Shown: positions 8,623 through 20,158, counted from the stretch's first letter. The stretch is DNA of 64,000 bases from Brevundimonas sp. (GCA_027531145.1 JAPZRF010000022.1:62001-126000); one strand, 5' to 3'. Numbers and translations: made by a program. Notes: generated by a model not told the origin, from the letters alone.

Positions 8623-9357
8623 ATGACCGTCCTCGCTACCGCCCACTCCCTGATGGACCCCGTCTATCTGTTCATGACCGCCGACCTGGTGGTGAAGGGC
8701 GTGATGATTGGCCTCGCCGCCATGTCCCTGTGGTCGTGGGCGGTCATCCTCGACAAGGGGGTGCGCTTTACCACGATGAACAGGCGCGCCGAAGAGTTCG
8801 AGAAGGCGGTGGAGTCCGGCCGGTCACTGGAAGATGTCGCCGCCCAGGCCGGCCCCAATCCCGAGGATCCGCTGCCGCGAATGTTGACCGCAGCCCTGAC
8901 AGACTGGCGCGAGGCGCGATCCAAGGGGGCGCTGACTGACGCCCAGGCGAACCTGCTGATCGCCCGCATCGACCGGACGCTGGACTCGCTCATCGCGCAC
9001 GAGAGCCGGCGCATCGAGGACGGCCTTGGGCTGCTGTCGGTGGTGGCCACCTCCTCGCCCTTCATCGGCCTGTTCGGCACGGTGTGGGGCATCATGAACG
9101 CCTTCTCGGCCATCGCCTCGGCCGGCAACACCAACCTGACCACCGTGGCCCCGGCCATCGCCGAGGCGCTGTTCGCCACGGCCATCGGCCTGTTCGCCGC
9201 CATCCCGGCCTATATCGCCTACAACAAGTTCTCGATTGATGCGGGCAAGTTCACCGGTCGGCTGGAGAGCTTCGCCGACGACCTGCAGGCGGCGGTGGCT
9301 CGGCGTCTGGGGGCTCCTGCCGCGCCGCGCGCCGACTACGCCTCGCGGGAGGTCTGA
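8623..9357 (+). CDS. tolQ: Tol-Pal system proton channel subunit TolQ
   Basis: A 244-residue inner-membrane protein of the MotA/TolQ/ExbB family. Membrane segments are apparent near residues 20-40 ([19 protein letters not shown]), 140-160 ([18 protein letters not shown]) and 180-200 ([19 protein letters not shown]). With TolR it uses the proton gradient to energise TolA, which constricts the outer membrane at division. ATG 8623 is the only start giving the standard N-terminus. It lies 3 nt before tolR. Confidence 0.96.
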   Translation: MTVLATAHSLMDPVYLFMTADLVVKGVMIGLAAMSLWSWAVILDKGVRFTTMNRRAEEFEKAVESGRSLEDVAAQAGPNPEDPLPRMLTAALTDWREARSKGALTDAQANLLIARIDRTLDSLIAHESRRIEDGLGLLSVVATSSPFIGLFGTVWGIMNAFSAIASAGNTNLTTVAPAIAEALFATAIGLFAAIPAYIAYNKFSIDAGKFTGRLESFADDLQAAVARRLGAPAAPRADYASREV

Positions 9358-9360
9358 GCC

Positions 9361-9876
9361 ATGGCGCTGGGAGCCGGTGCCGGGGGCGGTGGCCATGTGC
9401 GCGGGCGGCGACGCGCCCGCCGCGGCCCCCTGACCGAGATCAACGTCACGCCGCTGGTCGATGTTATGCTGGTGCTGTTGATCATATTCATGGTGTCGGC
9501 CCCGCTGCTCGCGGTCGGCGTGCCGCTGGAGCTGCCCAAGACGGACGCCAGCGCGCTGGAAACCGATGAGGAGCCGATCACGGTGTCGGTCGATCGCGTC
9601 GGTGCCACCTTCGTCGGCGAGGATCCGGTTCCCTTCGACGATCTGGCGAGCGTCACCACCGCAATGGCCGGGCGCGAGGTCGCCGAGCGGCCGATCTTCG
9701 TCCGCGCCGACGGCGCAGCGCCCTATGAGGCGGTGGCCCGCGTCATGGCGCGCCTGTCGGCGGTCGGCTTCCGCCGCATCAACCTGATCACCGACACCAG
9801 CGCCCCGGCGGCGGCTCCGGCAACGGCCGACGCGCCGGCAGCTGACGCCGCAGCGGCCCCGGCGGCGGAGGGCTGA
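9361..9876 (+). CDS. tolR: Tol-Pal system protein TolR (ExbD family)
   Basis: A 171-residue protein with one N-terminal membrane helix and a periplasmic domain. The helix carries the proton-path aspartate in [20 protein letters not shown]. The preceding [11 protein letters not shown] is the ExbD/TolR lead-in. The C-terminal 25 residues are an Ala/Pro-rich tail ([20 protein letters not shown]) that may be a flexible extension. It starts 3 nt after the tolQ stop and ends 7 nt before the tolA GTG, within the tol operon. Confidence 0.95.
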   Translation: MALGAGAGGGGHVRGRRRARRGPLTEINVTPLVDVMLVLLIIFMVSAPLLAVGVPLELPKTDASALETDEEPITVSVDRVGATFVGEDPVPFDDLASVTTAMAGREVAERPIFVRADGAAPYEAVARVMARLSAVGFRRINLITDTSAPAAAPATADAPAADAAAAPAAEG

Positions 9877-9883
9877 GGCGGAC

Positions 9884-10669
9884 GTGACCCGGCCCGGCCC
9901 GATCCTGGCGTCGATTGTTCTTCACGGCCTGCTGGTCGGGGCGGCCCTGTTCCCGTGGCCCCGGGCGGAGCGTCTGCCGGTGCTCAACGCCGTGCCGGTG
10001 ACGATCGTCTCGGACGAAATCACCGTAGCCGCGGCCCCGGCCGACAATCCCCAGCCCGAGCCGGTGCTCGAGGACGCCGCGACCGCGCCGCCGCCCGAGC
10101 CCGAGCCAGAGCCCACGCCGCCGGAGCCGGCACCCACGCCGCCGCCGCCCCGGCCGCTGCCGCGTCCGACCCCGGCGCTGACGCCGCCCCCAAAAAAGAC
10201 CGAGACCCCGCCGCGTCCCAACCCGCGCCCGGAACAACCCCGCCCCCAGCCCCGCCGCGAGGAGCCATCGCTCGATCTCGACGCCCTGGCTGGACCGCGC
10301 CGCCCCAGTTCCAACACCGGGACCCGAGCCCCGACGGGCCAGCAGGGCAGCGGCGTCGCCAGCCAGGCCATCGGCCGCAGCGATCTGCAGGCCCTGGCGC
10401 GTCAGATCACGCCGCACTGGAATGTTTCCTGTGACTTGCCCGGTGCGGCCGATCTTGAGGTCGGCGTGTATGTAACGCTGTCTGGGCAGGGCCGCGTGGT
10501 CGGGGCACCGCGGCTCGACCGCCCCCGCAGCGACGCGACCTGGCGGGCCGCCGCCGATGGGGTGTTGCGCGCCATCCAGGCGGCGGCACCGTTCGACATG
10601 CCCGCGGGCTACGAGCAGCAAGAGGTACGCTTCACCTTCCGCACCGCGACCCAGTGCGCCGGGCGCTGA
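9884..10669 (+). CDS. tolA: Cell envelope protein TolA
   Basis: A 261-residue protein with an N-terminal membrane anchor ([17 protein letters not shown]), then a proline-rich linker (about residues 50-130, many PEPEP, PPPRP and RPxP units) in place of the long alanine helix of enterobacterial TolA. A compact C-terminal TonB-like domain carries the paired cysteines (NVSCDLPGA and TATQCAGR). It links TolQR at the inner membrane to TolB/Pal at the outer membrane. The start is GTG 9884. The call rests on position between tolR and tolB and the three-part layout, as TolA sequences diverge widely. Confidence 0.9.
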   Translation: MTRPGPILASIVLHGLLVGAALFPWPRAERLPVLNAVPVTIVSDEITVAAAPADNPQPEPVLEDAATAPPPEPEPEPTPPEPAPTPPPPRPLPRPTPALTPPPKKTETPPRPNPRPEQPRPQPRREEPSLDLDALAGPRRPSSNTGTRAPTGQQGSGVASQAIGRSDLQALARQITPHWNVSCDLPGAADLEVGVYVTLSGQGRVVGAPRLDRPRSDATWRAAADGVLRAIQAAAPFDMPAGYEQQEVRFTFRTATQCAGR

Positions 10670-10775
10670 TCCTGCGGCGCGCCCGAAAGTCGCCGCAAAG
10701 GGCGGAATGCTGGGGTGTTCAGGGGTTCTATTGTCTTGATCGGCGGTTAGGGTGCCGCCGGCACGGAGGAGCGCG

Positions 10776-12155
10776 ATGATCTTGAAGAAGTTGCTGACGG
10801 CCGGGGCCGCCCTGCTGGTGCTGGTGCTGGTGCCGCTGCCGGCGCTGGCCCAGACGCCGGCCCAGACTCCGGCCCAGACTCCGGCGCAGGAGGTCATCGT
10901 CGACGAGGGCGTGCTGCGCCCGCTGCAGATCGCCGTCGCCCCGTTCAGCGGCCAGTTCGGCGACCAGATCAGCGAGGTCATCGGCATAAACCTGCGCCGG
11001 TCCGGCTTCTTCGAGCCGATGAACCCGGCCAGCTTCATCCAGCGCGACCTCAATCTCGCCAATGCGCCCGATTTCCCGCTGTGGACCCAGATCGGCGCGC
11101 AGGCGGTGCTGTACGGTTCGGTCACTCCCCGCGCGGACGGGCGCAATGACGTTGGCTTCCGCCTGTACGACCCTTACCGGCGCTGCCAGCTGGTCAGTTA
11201 CCAGTTCACCGCCACGCCCGAGCAGTGGCGGCGCATCGCGCACAAGATCTCCGACGTCATCTACCAGCGGATGACCGGGGAAAGCGGCTTCTTCGACTCG
11301 CGGGTGCTGTTCGTGGCCGAGAGCGGTCCCCAGCTGAACCGCACGAGCAGGCTGGCCATCGTCGACCAGGACGGGTTCAATCCGATCTACCTTACCGACG
11401 GTGCCGAGGTGATCATGTCGCCCCGCTTCTCGGCCAGTTCCAACGAGGTGATTTATGTCGGCCTAGGCCGGGACTACAGCCGCATCTATCTGCTGAACCT
11501 CTCCACCAACCGCCGCGAGAGCCTCGGCGAGTTCGACGGCCAGGTGCTGGCCCCGCGCTTCTCGCCGGACGGCACGAAGGTGGCCTTCTCGATCATCCGC
11601 GGCGGCAACACCGACATCCATGTGATGGACCTGCGGACGCGGCAGACGCGGCGCCTGACGTCGGACCCGGGGATCGACACCTCGCCGTCCTTTTCGCCGG
11701 ACGGCAATCGCATCGTCTTCAACTCGGACCGCGGCGGCAACGCCCGGCTCTATGTCATGAACCTCGACGGCTCGGGGCAGCGCCCGATCAGCCGCGGCGG
11801 CGGGTTGTACACCTCCCCGGTCTGGAGCCCGCGCGGCGATATGATCGCCTTCGTCAAGCAGCAGGGCGGCCAGTTCCACATCGGTGTGATGGCCCCGGAC
11901 GGTTCCGGCGAGCGGCTGCTGTCGTCGAGCTACTTCGAGGAAGGCCCGTCGTGGGCCCCGAACGGCCGTTATCTCATGTACGCCCGCAAGGCGCGCAACG
12001 GGAACACCCAGCTCTGGATGGTCGACATCACCGGTCGGGTGGTCGGCCGCGCCGGCTATGAGGGTCGGGGCGAGGACCCCGCCTGGTCGCCGCTGCTGGA
12101 TGCGCCGCCGGCCGATCTCGGCTTCAACCAGTCGCCTGACAGTTGTCCGGCCTGA
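10776..12155 (+). CDS. tolB: Tol-Pal system translocation protein TolB
   Basis: A 459-residue periplasmic protein. ATG 10776 follows a GGAGGA box, so longer frames are rejected. A signal peptide ends near ALA-QTPA, directly followed by three tandem QTPA units encoded by a 12-bp DNA repeat (10851-10886). The N-terminal domain precedes a six-bladed beta-propeller whose blades show repeated [27 protein letters not shown] and [11 protein letters not shown] strands. TolB shuttles between TolA and Pal. It sits between tolA and pal in the operon. Confidence 0.96.
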   Translation: MILKKLLTAGAALLVLVLVPLPALAQTPAQTPAQTPAQEVIVDEGVLRPLQIAVAPFSGQFGDQISEVIGINLRRSGFFEPMNPASFIQRDLNLANAPDFPLWTQIGAQAVLYGSVTPRADGRNDVGFRLYDPYRRCQLVSYQFTATPEQWRRIAHKISDVIYQRMTGESGFFDSRVLFVAESGPQLNRTSRLAIVDQDGFNPIYLTDGAEVIMSPRFSASSNEVIYVGLGRDYSRIYLLNLSTNRRESLGEFDGQVLAPRFSPDGTKVAFSIIRGGNTDIHVMDLRTRQTRRLTSDPGIDTSPSFSPDGNRIVFNSDRGGNARLYVMNLDGSGQRPISRGGGLYTSPVWSPRGDMIAFVKQQGGQFHIGVMAPDGSGERLLSSSYFEEGPSWAPNGRYLMYARKARNGNTQLWMVDITGRVVGRAGYEGRGEDPAWSPLLDAPPADLGFNQSPDSCPA

Positions 12156-12173
12156 TCAAGCGGGAGCCGTTGG

Positions 12174-12193
12174 GGATAACTTCCGCGTTATCC
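12174..12193. other. Perfect GGATAAC/GTTATCC hairpin upstream of pal
   Basis: The 7-bp arms GGATAAC (12174-12180) and GTTATCC (12187-12193) flank TTCCGC just after the tolB stop. It is small and has no T-run, so it is not a good terminator. It may be a regulatory operator or an RNA element modulating pal relative to tolB. A possible promoter, TTGCCT-N16-TCTAGG at 12207-12234, follows it, so pal may have its own start point, as is common for this abundant lipoprotein. Confidence 0.4.
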
Positions 12194-12279
12194 GGACGAA
12201 CTTCGGTTGCCTGACGTCGAGCTTCGCCTCTAGGCCCACAGCAGCAGCTTCGGTCCCCGGACCACAAAGGGAGATGACC

Positions 12280-12822
12280 ATGACCACATCGATCGTCCGC
12301 CTCGCCCTCGTCGGCGTCGCTCTGGCGGCCGTGGCCGCCTGCGCCCCGCGCCCCGCGCCGCAAGGCGCGGTGGAGACGCCGGCCCAGAACAATCCGGTCT
12401 ACAATGGCGGCGGCGGAACCAACGTCGACGGCGGTGCCATCGCGCCGGTGCGCCCGGGCTCCGAGCAGGACTTCGTCGTCAACGTCGGCGATCGGGTCTA
12501 CTTCGATCTCGACAGCTATCAGGTGAAGCCCGAGGCCTACGCCCGTCTGAACGCCCAGGCCCAGTGGCTGCAGCGATACCCGGGCGTTCGCGTCCGCATC
12601 GAGGGCAATGCCGACGAGCGCGGCACCCGCGAGTACAACCTCGCCCTCGGCGCCCGCCGCGCCGAGTCGGTGCGCGCCTATCTGGTCGAGCGCGGCGTCG
12701 CCGCCGGCCGCATCGACACCATCAGCTACGGCAAGGAGCGGCCGATCGCCGAGGGGTCGAACGAGGAAGCGTGGGCCCGCAACCGCAACGCCGGCACGGC
12801 CATCGTCTCCGGCGCCCAGTAA
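12280..12822 (+). CDS. pal: Peptidoglycan-associated lipoprotein Pal
   Basis: A 180-residue outer-membrane lipoprotein. The signal peptide ends in the lipobox ALAAVAAC, with the Cys as lipidation site. A Gly/Asn/Pro-rich linker leads to an OmpA-type peptidoglycan-binding domain (VYFDLDSYQVKPEA, IEGNADERGTREYNLALG, RAESVRAYL). ATG 12280 is preferred over ATG 12274 because the AAAGGGAG box then has normal spacing. Pal tethers the outer membrane to peptidoglycan and is handled by TolB. A strong terminator follows. Confidence 0.96.
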   Translation: MTTSIVRLALVGVALAAVAACAPRPAPQGAVETPAQNNPVYNGGGGTNVDGGAIAPVRPGSEQDFVVNVGDRVYFDLDSYQVKPEAYARLNAQAQWLQRYPGVRVRIEGNADERGTREYNLALGARRAESVRAYLVERGVAAGRIDTISYGKERPIAEGSNEEAWARNRNAGTAIVSGAQ

Positions 12823-12842
12823 GCGTCCCGATACGGCATTGG

Positions 12843-12871
12843 AAAGGGCGGCTTCGGCCGCCCTTTTTTTT
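12843..12871 (+). terminator. Rho-independent terminator after pal
   Basis: A 10-bp perfect stem AAAGGGCGGC / GCCGCCCTTT closed by a TTCG tetraloop is followed by a run of eight T. It lies 20 nt after the pal stop and closes the tol-pal transcript. The DUF3667 gene that follows therefore needs its own promoter or readthrough. Confidence 0.93.
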
Positions 12872-12923
12872 GACCGGCTCGCCACGGTGGCGCACAATCG
12901 CCGGCGGGCTCGGGGAGGCGGCG

Positions 12924-14024
12924 ATGGACATCGACACAGCGGGCGGCGCGGTGACGGCGGGGCTGGTCGGCGGTGCGATCGAAAAGCCCACAGGTCATGC
13001 CGGAGAGGCGCATGCGACCTGTACCGACTGTGGCGAGCCGGTTTCCGGGAAGTTCTGCGCCAACTGCGGCCAGCCGACCCATGTCCACCGCTCGCTGCTG
13101 CATCTCGGGGAAGAGGTGCTGCACGGTGTGATGCACTTCGACACCCGGGCCTGGCGCACCCTGCCGCTGCTGATGTTCAACCCCGGGCGATTGACCCGTG
13201 AGTGGGTTCAGGGGCGGCGCACCCGCTATGTCCCGCCGCTGGCGATGTTCCTGTTCACCGTCTTTGTGATGTTCTTCATTCTGAGCTTCGGCGGCGGGGG
13301 TACGGTCAACGTGCCCCAGGTACCGCCTTCATCCGGAGAGCGGGCGCAACTGGAGGCCAGCCTCGCCGAGGCGCAGGCCGAGCTGGCCGCGCTGGAGGCG
13401 GCGCAAGGTGAGGATGCGCCTCCGCCCGGCATGATCCAGGCCCAGCGAGGGGTCATCACGGCGCTGGAGGCCCGGCTGGCACCTGAGGCAGGGGCCGCAG
13501 GCGAAGTCCGTGCCGACGGCCTTGAGCCCGGCAGCTGGCAGGCCGCCATTGTTGATGCGGAACGCGACGGCCGGCTCATGGTCAATACCGGGGTGCCAAG
13601 CTTCGACAAGTCGATCCGGAAAAAACTCGCGAACCCTGATCTGGCACTCTACAAGATCCAACAGACGATGTAAAAATTCGCCTTTCTGCTGGTGCCGATC
13701 TCGATCCCTTTCCTGGCTCTTCTGTTTGTCTGGAAGCGTGGATTCACATGGTATGACCACGGCGTGTTTGTTCTGTACTCGTTAACATTCATGGCGATGC
13801 TGTTCATGGTTTCCAGCTGGCTGTCCCGGGTACATGATATCGGCGCGGTGATTGCCGGGTTGCTGTGGCTGGCTCCGCCGTTTCACATGTACGCCCAGCT
13901 CAAGGGTGCCTACGATCTCGGGGTCTGGTCTGCCCTGTGGCGCACCCTGCTCCTGATGATGTTCTGTATCCTGGCCGTCTCGATCTTCCTGCCGGCCATC
14001 GTACTCCTCGGTCTGACTGGCTGA
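12924..14024 (+). pseudogene. DUF3667 zinc-ribbon membrane protein, interrupted by an in-frame TAA
   Basis: Starting at ATG 12924 (GGGGAGG box 6 nt upstream) the frame encodes a zinc ribbon (CTDCGEPVSGKFCANCGQ), then the DUF3667 core (LMFNPGRLTREWVQGRRTRY) and a first membrane helix (AMFLFTVFVMFFILSF). An Ala/Glu-rich helical loop follows. At 13671-13673 a TAA stops it after 249 codons, yet the same frame continues without shift to 14024 and encodes the expected remaining helices (FAFLLVPISIPFLALLF and more). A family member would run through as one protein of about 366 codons. A Tyr codon mutated to TAA is the likeliest cause. The upper half alone keeps one helix, and a GTG at 13692 could restart the lower half. 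Function of the family is unknown. It lies between pal and cpoB. Confidence 0.82.
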
Positions 14025-14066
14025 CGGGCCTTGCCTCGGCCGCAAAGGGATGGGAGCTAGACAGCC

Positions 14067-14918
14067 ATGAAGCTCGGAATGATCGCCCGGATCACCCTTG
14101 TCTCGGCCGCCCTGCTGACGGCCGCCGGGACCTTTGTTGTCGCCCAGACCGCGCCGCTGGCCCCTGTGGAGTGGGACCGCCGCGCCCTCGACCGGCTGGA
14201 CCGCAATGTGCGGCGGCTGGAACGGGCCCTCACCCAGCGCAACGCCGCCGGCCAGCCCGTGCTGCTGGAGCCCGATCCCGAAACCATCGCCCTTCAGGGC
14301 CAGACCCAGAATCTCGACCGGCGGCTCTCGGACATGGAGGCCACGGTGCAGCGGGTCAACGCCGACCTTGAGCGGCTGACCTTCGCTGTCGACGAGGCGC
14401 GCGACGACAGCGCCGCCCTGCGCCGCCGGCTGTCGGACGCCGAGCGCCGCATCGGCGAGCTGGAGCGGGCCGCGGAAGCGGCGCGCGAGGAGGCCGCGCT
14501 TAGCGGACCGATCACCGCCAACTCGCCGACCGGGGATGCGGCGCAGGACCTGACCGCCGCGGTCAGCCTCGCGCGCACCGACGCCCGGCGCGGGGCCCGG
14601 GCGCTGGAGACGGTTGTGATCACCTGGCCAGACACGCCCCAGGCCCGCGAAGCCAATCTGCGTCTCGGTGACCTGCGTGCGGCGGCCGACGACGACGCCG
14701 GTGCCGTCCAGGCCTGGGCCGCCGCCCTGCAGGGCTGGCCGCGCGCTGCCTGGGCCGCCGAGGCGACCCTGAAGCTGGCCGAGGGGCTGATCGCCACCGA
14801 CCGCCGTACGCAGGCCTGCGGCGCCCTGGGCGAATTCACCCGGCGTTACGCCGAGGGGGCTCCCGCCGCCCTGCGCACCCGCGCCGGCCAGCTGAGGACC
14901 CGCGCCAGCTGCACCTGA
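14067..14918 (+). CDS. cpoB: Tol-Pal system protein CpoB (YbgF)
   Basis: A 283-residue periplasmic protein. A signal peptide (ITLVSAALLTAAGTFVVAQ) is followed by a coiled-coil segment (about residues 30-145, with LDRRLSDMEATVQRVNADLE) and C-terminal TPR repeats (about 170-280, for example AREANLRLGDLRAAADDD and AAEATLKLAEGLIATDR). This is the CpoB layout: a trimerising coil plus TPRs that bind TolA and coordinate outer-membrane constriction with septal peptidoglycan synthesis. Its position after pal supports the call. The stop runs directly into the tilS frame. Confidence 0.92.
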   Translation: MKLGMIARITLVSAALLTAAGTFVVAQTAPLAPVEWDRRALDRLDRNVRRLERALTQRNAAGQPVLLEPDPETIALQGQTQNLDRRLSDMEATVQRVNADLERLTFAVDEARDDSAALRRRLSDAERRIGELERAAEAAREEAALSGPITANSPTGDAAQDLTAAVSLARTDARRGARALETVVITWPDTPQAREANLRLGDLRAAADDDAGAVQAWAAALQGWPRAAWAAEATLKLAEGLIATDRRTQACGALGEFTRRYAEGAPAALRTRAGQLRTRASCT

Positions 14919-14992
14919 CGTCCGACCCGGCGGTCGCCGCTGCGGCCCGTCTCGAGGCGCGCCTGCTGCCCCATGTCGACGCCCCGGTCGCC

Positions 14993-16168
14993 GTGGCCCT
15001 GTCCGGCGGCGGCGACTCCGTGGCCCTGCTGCATCTGGCGGCGGCGTGGGCGGAACGCCGGGGGCGCCGCCTCGTCGCCGTCACCGTCGACCATCGCCTC
15101 CATCCCGACAGCGCCGCCTGGACGGCAGAAGCCGGCAGGGCGGCCAGGGCGCTCGGCGTCGCGTGGACGCGGCAGGTCTGGACCGATGACAAGCCGGCCG
15201 CCGGACTGGCCGCAGCGGCGCGCCGTGCCCGCCATGCCCTGCTGGCCGAGGCGGCGCGCGCCGCCGGGGCCCGGGTCATCCTCACCGGCCACACGCTCGA
15301 CGACCGGCGCGAGGCGGCCTGGCTGCGGGCGCAGGGCGGTACGCTGGGGCGGATGCGCGACTGGAACCCGTCGCCAGTCTGGCCCGAGGGGCGGGGCCTG
15401 ATGCTGTTGCGGCCGCTGATCAACCTGGCCCGCGCCGACCTGCGGGCATGGTTGGCGGTCAGGGGGATCGGCTGGTTCGACGATCCCGCCAATGTCGATC
15501 CGACGCATCCAAGGGCGCGGGCGCGGGCGGCGATCGCCGCGGGGGCCATGGTTGAGGCCGAGCCGCTCCCGCCCGCATCCATGCCGGCGACTGGCGTCGC
15601 CGCCTTGCCGGCCGGAGCCCTGCGCCTGCCCCGCGACATCGACGCCCGCACCCTCGCTGCCGCCGTTGTCTGCGCCGGCGGGGGCGAGATCATGCCGCGC
15701 GGCCACCGTGCGGGCGATCTCGCATCCCGTGTGGCGGAGCCGCGCCGAGACATGGTCGCCACCCTGTCGGGGGCGCGCATCATCGCCCGCGACGACCGGA
15801 TCCTCGTTGTGCGCGAGGCTGGCGAATGGGCCCGCGGCGGCGCGCCGGTTAGTCCCTTGCCGCCCGGGCAGGCGATCGTCTGGGACGGGCGCTTCGAGGT
15901 CACTGCCGCGACGCCCGGCTGGTGCGTGGTCCCCGCCCGGGGGCGGCTCGGGAGGTTGCCGCCGGAGGACCGGCGCAAGCTGGCGGGATGGCCCGCGGCG
16001 CTGCGCCCCGCTGCGCCGCTGCTGGCGCTGGAGGAGGGCGTGGCTCCGCGGCTGGCCGTCGCTGCGGTAACGGTGCGCGATCTGGTGCGGGTACGCTTCG
16101 CCATGGCGACGGGCGAAACGCCGCACGAACGCGACCTGGGCCCGCCGCAAGATGGCGCCGGAGCCTAA
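14993..16168 (+). CDS. tilS: tRNA(Ile)-lysidine synthetase TilS
   Basis: The PP-loop ATPase motif VALSGGGDSVALLHL identifies the enzyme, which converts the C34 of tRNA-Ile(CAU) to lysidine. VDHRLHPDSAAW and TGHTLDDRREAAWLRAQG are the further family blocks. The C-terminal half is poorly conserved, as usual in alphaproteobacteria. Only GTG 14993 is a standard start, but it would place the initiator inside the first beta strand of the PP-loop and has no ribosome-binding site. The frame is open upstream to the cpoB stop and encodes a normal lead-in (ARLEARLLPHVDAPVAV), so a CTG at 14915 (overlapping the cpoB stop as CTGA) or at 14909 may be the true start. Placed between cpoB and ftsH, as in relatives. 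Confidence 0.9.
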   Translation: MALSGGGDSVALLHLAAAWAERRGRRLVAVTVDHRLHPDSAAWTAEAGRAARALGVAWTRQVWTDDKPAAGLAAAARRARHALLAEAARAAGARVILTGHTLDDRREAAWLRAQGGTLGRMRDWNPSPVWPEGRGLMLLRPLINLARADLRAWLAVRGIGWFDDPANVDPTHPRARARAAIAAGAMVEAEPLPPASMPATGVAALPAGALRLPRDIDARTLAAAVVCAGGGEIMPRGHRAGDLASRVAEPRRDMVATLSGARIIARDDRILVVREAGEWARGGAPVSPLPPGQAIVWDGRFEVTAATPGWCVVPARGRLGRLPPEDRRKLAGWPAALRPAAPLLALEEGVAPRLAVAAVTVRDLVRVRFAMATGETPHERDLGPPQDGAGA

Positions 16169-16230
16169 AGCGCCCTATGTCTGAAGCATGACGGCGTCCG
16201 CACGCTGGTCGAGGAGTCCTGAGGCTTTCG

Positions 16231-18183
<1,953 letters not shown>

Positions 18184-18257
18184 AAGGCTGGGTCTGCCGG
18201 GCCTTGTGCGGGGTCGACATTCACCTACGATCCGTCGGGACGTGTGAGGACGTGTGC

Positions 18258-19355
18258 ATGCGGCTGGCGACGCTGGGATTTGCCATCAGCCTATGGCTGG
18301 TTTCTCTGTGCGGCGTCGCTTCGGCTGGGCCTGATCGCGCGACGCTCGAAGCCGAGGTCCGCGCCCTGCCGCGGGCGACGGCCATCTATCTGACGGGAGA
18401 GGGCGTCGCGACTCCCTTCGGCGTCGCTACCGGCTCGATTGGACTTGATGGCACCATGACCGTCGATACGCCGCTGCGGATCGCCAGCAACACCAAGACA
18501 TTCACGGCGGCTGCCCTGCTGCGGCTTTGGGAAACGGGGCGGCTCGACCTGGATGCGCCGATCGGCCCGCTGCTAACGCCTGCGCTCGACGCCCTGCTGC
18601 GGGCGGACGGATACGACACCCAGGCGATCACTGTGCGCCAGGTGATGAGCCACAGCGCCGGTTTCTATGATCACGGTTCGGACAGCCGCTTCGTCAGGAG
18701 CATTATGGAGACTCCGGCCCACCAGTTCACGCGAGAGGAGCTGGTGTCGCTATCAATGGCCTGGGCTGATCCGCAAAGCGCGCCGGGAACACGCTTCCAG
18801 TACTCCGATACAGGCTACATCCTGCTGGGCGACATCGTCGAGCGACTGGCGGAAAAGCCCCTGGGACCGGCGGTGCGCGAGCTTCTGAAGCTGGATGACC
18901 TCGGCTTGGCCTCCACCTGGTGGGAGGTCATGGAGCCGCAGCCCGGCACGGCACCGGATCGGGCTCCGCAGGCCCTGGGGGACTTCGACGCGACGGGTGT
19001 TCACGCGTCGGCCGACCTCTATGGCGGCGGCGGCCTGGTGATGTCGGCGCGCGATCTCGCGATCTTCTTCGCCGCGCTTTTCGAGAGGCGGGTGTTCGAC
19101 CGACCCGAGACCCTGGCGGAGATGCTCCGGAGGGGGCCCCATCAACGAGCCGACCACTATCGGCTGGGCGTGTTCGTCATCTCCACGGCCGATGGCCGCG
19201 ACATCTACTGGCACAGCGGCTTCTGGGGCACGATCGTGGCCTATGATCCGCAGGCGAAGATGGCGGTCTCCGGCATGACCACCAATCAGGACAACTTCCT
19301 CGCCACGGCCCGGGTGGTTCAGCATATCCTCGACACCCCGCCCCTGGTGCCGTGA
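18258..19355 (+). CDS. Serine hydrolase of the beta-lactamase (class C / S12) family
   Basis: A 365-residue exported protein. ATG 18258 follows GTGAGGA at good spacing and begins a signal peptide ending VASA-GPD; the longer frame upstream is rejected. The nucleophile motif SNTK (Ser77, Lys80) and the tyrosine motif YSDTGY are visible, and HSGFWG probably replaces the KTG box. These mark a penicillin-binding-protein-like fold used by D-Ala-D-Ala carboxypeptidases, esterases and class C beta-lactamases; the substrate cannot be told. The stop overlaps the folP GTG by 4 nt. No resistance role is implied by the sequence. Confidence 0.88.
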   Translation: MRLATLGFAISLWLVSLCGVASAGPDRATLEAEVRALPRATAIYLTGEGVATPFGVATGSIGLDGTMTVDTPLRIASNTKTFTAAALLRLWETGRLDLDAPIGPLLTPALDALLRADGYDTQAITVRQVMSHSAGFYDHGSDSRFVRSIMETPAHQFTREELVSLSMAWADPQSAPGTRFQYSDTGYILLGDIVERLAEKPLGPAVRELLKLDDLGLASTWWEVMEPQPGTAPDRAPQALGDFDATGVHASADLYGGGGLVMSARDLAIFFAALFERRVFDRPETLAEMLRRGPHQRADHYRLGVFVISTADGRDIYWHSGFWGTIVAYDPQAKMAVSGMTTNQDNFLATARVVQHILDTPPLVP

Positions 19356-20158
19356 TCGTGTCGACGGCCCGCGTCATGGGCATCGTCAATGTGACGCCCG
19401 ACAGCTTCTCCGACGGCGGGCGACTGGGCTCGGCCGAGGCAGCGGTGGCGCACGGGCTCCGGCTGGTCGCCGACGGGGCAGCCATTCTCGATGTCGGCGG
19501 CGAGAGCACCCGGCCGGGGGCGACGCCGGTGACAGTGGACGAGGAGATCGCCCGGACGGCTCCCGTGATCGCCGGCCTGCGCGCCCGCTGGGACGGGGCG
19601 ATCAGCATCGACACCATGAAGCCCGAGGTGGCGCGCGCGGCGGTCGCTGCGGGGGCAAGAATGTGGAACGACGTGTCCGGTCTGGCCTTCGCGCCGGACT
19701 CCGTTTCGGTGGCTGCCGACCTCGGCTGTGAGGTGGTGCTGATGCACGGGTTGCGGCCCGGCGACTTCGCCCATGCCACGCCGACGGTCGGCAATGTCGT
19801 GGCGGAGGTGGCGGCCGACCTCGTCGCCCGCGCCGGACGGGCGATGGCTGGCGGGGTGGCACGGGACAGGCTCCTGCTCGACCCCGGCATCGGCTTTGGC
19901 AAGACGGTGGAACAGGGCCTGCGCCTGACCGCGGCGCTCGACCGGATCGTGGCGCTGGGCTTTCCGGTTCTCTACGGGGCCAGCCGCAAACGCCTCATCG
20001 CGGCGGTGGATGCGTCGGCCGGGGACGCCGGGGACCGGCTGGGCGGTTCGCTGGCCCTGGCGCTGGCGGCGGCGGCGCGGGGAGCGGCTGTGATCCGCGT
20101 CCACGACGTGCGCCAGACCGTGCAGGCACTCAAGGTGCAGGTGGCGCTCCCCGGCTGA
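19352..20158 (+). CDS. folP: Dihydropteroate synthase
   Basis: A 268-residue TIM-barrel enzyme that joins p-aminobenzoate to hydroxymethyl-dihydropterin pyrophosphate in folate synthesis. Signatures are MGIVNVTPDSFSDGG, ILDVGGESTRPGA, the ISIDTMKPEVA strand, DPGIGFGKTVEQ and GASRKRLI. The start is GTG 19352 inside the upstream stop (GTGA), so it is likely co-transcribed with the serine hydrolase. Confidence 0.95.
   Translation: MIVSTARVMGIVNVTPDSFSDGGRLGSAEAAVAHGLRLVADGAAILDVGGESTRPGATPVTVDEEIARTAPVIAGLRARWDGAISIDTMKPEVARAAVAAGARMWNDVSGLAFAPDSVSVAADLGCEVVLMHGLRPGDFAHATPTVGNVVAEVAADLVARAGRAMAGGVARDRLLLDPGIGFGKTVEQGLRLTAALDRIVALGFPVLYGASRKRLIAAVDASAGDAGDRLGGSLALALAAAARGAAVIRVHDVRQTVQALKVQVALPG

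Noticed and set aside
13692-14024. Separate small membrane-protein gene
   Set aside because: It is in the same frame as the upstream DUF3667 gene and completes it, with no ribosome-binding site of its own.
18258-19355. Acquired beta-lactamase resistance gene
   Set aside because: The protein only shows the general serine-hydrolase fold, has core codon use and sits in an operon with folP. No mobile element is nearby.
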